DNA of 64,000 nucleotides from Trichomonas vaginalis G3 (lineage: Eukaryota > Parabasalia > Trichomonadida > Trichomonadidae). The stretch spans positions 24,629,896 to 24,693,895 of the forward strand of contig NC_067206.1 of assembly GCF_026262505.1 (NCBI RefSeq), read 5' to 3'. The position numbers and the translations under genes are program-made. This document shows positions 63,269-64,000 of this stretch, piece after piece. Numbering within the stretch: position 1 is the stretch's first letter; each line of letters starts with the position of its first letter. The notes beneath the pieces are model-generated. The model ran no database searches. It had not been told where the DNA came from and saw nothing but the letters and a program-made list of their open reading frames with translations.

Positions 63269-64000
63269 ATGGCAGAAGACATAATGGTTTATACTATTAC
63301 GACTAAAAACCCTGAGTCATATAATTCTATAACAACAAACTTACAAAGTCCTCAAGGACGATATTGTAAACTAACCTTAAACACAATGACGACTAAAGCC
63401 TGTTTTGCTCTTTTGACACCAGAAGACTTTATTGTTGTGAATGGTAAAAAATACTCCTTTGAAGATACTTACTCAGATATACCACCAACAGGTTTTGTTG
63501 ACTTATTTAATACTTTAAGACGGGTGTAACATGTGCTGCAACTAGAGCAGGTTTCATTATGTTTGGATGTCCGACTGAGTTTACTATAAACAATATGAGC
63601 TATAATACAAAACTTATATCTGGTTTTTACTACCAACAGTTTCCTATAACAGGAAAAGGTGTCATACAAGGAATGTCTATTCCATTGACATTAAGCACAC
63701 CAATCTTATATATTGTTTCAAACTTAGGTTCAAAGTGTTATTCGAATGTCGACAGAAACTATTATGACCAAAAGATACTTATGCGTATAAACAATACTTT
63801 CTCTGCTGGTTTGCCTATTGTTCATTCGAATGCAGAATTTTCAACCTTAGTGAACTCAAACACTTTGGCAAGTATAACGTTGACATTAGTTGACGCAAAC
63901 TTTGTTCCTGTAAAACTTTTATGTCCTATGTATTTGTCAATGACGGCAGAAAGTTTCGAATTGGAAGATGCAACTGGTGAAAGTATTGTATTACAAGAAC
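63269..64000 (+). pseudogene. Polinton minor capsid (penton-type) candidate, broken, runs off edge
   Basis: This is the counterpart of 39986-40773, from MAEDIMVYTITTKNPESYNS to the window edge, with the same beta-rich body. It looks broken, with about one break. The C-terminal Gln-rich tail lies beyond the window. Confidence 0.5.

Larger units (their letters stand above)
55668..64000 (+). mobile_element. Polinton/Maverick copy C (partial, runs off right edge)
   Basis: The left tip has poly-A from 55668 and the family terminal repeat. Gene order then follows the right half of copy B in opposite orientation: coiled-coil protein, large acidic protein, major capsid, MSFPKNRS and minor capsid. 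It differs in having a gene at its tip (55720-56769) where B has repeat arrays, and one extra small gene at 63028. It is a broken fossil with about ten breaks in the visible part. It is young to judge by the near-identity of the capsid region with B. Confidence 0.9.

Overview
The window looks like genomic DNA of a parabasalid flagellate, Trichomonas vaginalis or a close relative. The host genes have no visible introns, are AT-rich and lie in very AT-rich spacers. They are eukaryotic (dynein light chain p28, CLASP-like, NEDD8 E1 subunit, KEOPS Pcc1, MCM-binding protein). The ankyrin, glycine-rich and Pmp-like genes are types expanded in trichomonads. About 60% of the window is Maverick/Polinton DNA, also typical of that lineage. 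The species is inferred; no rRNA gene or other decisive marker is present.

Layout. (1) 1-6433: one end of Polinton A, running off the left edge. (2) 6434-23683: a host block. It opens with a cluster of perfect hairpins (6.7-7.5 kb), then carries CLASP-like, DNALI1/p28, an FKBP15-like coiled-coil protein, an unknown protein, a SUN-like protein, a broken Pmp-like gene, a glycine-rich protein, NAE1, Pcc1 and MCMBP, and ends in a 527-bp MITE. (3) 23694-47862: Polinton B, present from tip to tip (24.2 kb) and flanked by the 6-bp duplication GCTGGA. It sits inside the left tip of another transposon. (4) 47869-50786: the rest of that transposon, a MULE-like foldback element with ~0.9-kb arms full of nested hairpins and a 10-bp duplication, ATTGATATAA. 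(5) 50797-55667: a gene-poor host stretch with a small MITE, a long hairpin and an ankyrin-repeat gene. (6) 55668-64000: Polinton C, running off the right edge.

The three Polintons are one family. They share the tip (a poly-A/T tract, then a hairpin-bearing terminal repeat) and closely similar genes. A is the inverted counterpart of the left part of B, and C the inverted counterpart of the right part of B. Together they show a Dam-type adenine methyltransferase, a phage-tail-fibre-like protein, a retroviral-type integrase, a family B DNA polymerase, KilA-N proteins, a packaging ATPase, an SF3 helicase, a double-jelly-roll-type major capsid candidate, a minor capsid candidate and several small unknown proteins. 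All three copies are broken fossils, but young ones: the A and B methyltransferases differ at 5 of 272 residues. I did not recognise the usual Polinton cysteine protease.

The most unusual material is non-coding. (a) The Polinton terminal hairpin differs between copies by paired changes that keep the stem. (b) Arrays inside Polinton B contain short pieces copied from its own KilA-N genes, several in antisense and several carrying hairpins. (c) Divergent Polinton genes share near-palindromic 16-19-bp promoters. (d) The MULE-like foldback consists largely of stacked hairpins. (e) Two MITEs share TTAAGGGTG-type termini.
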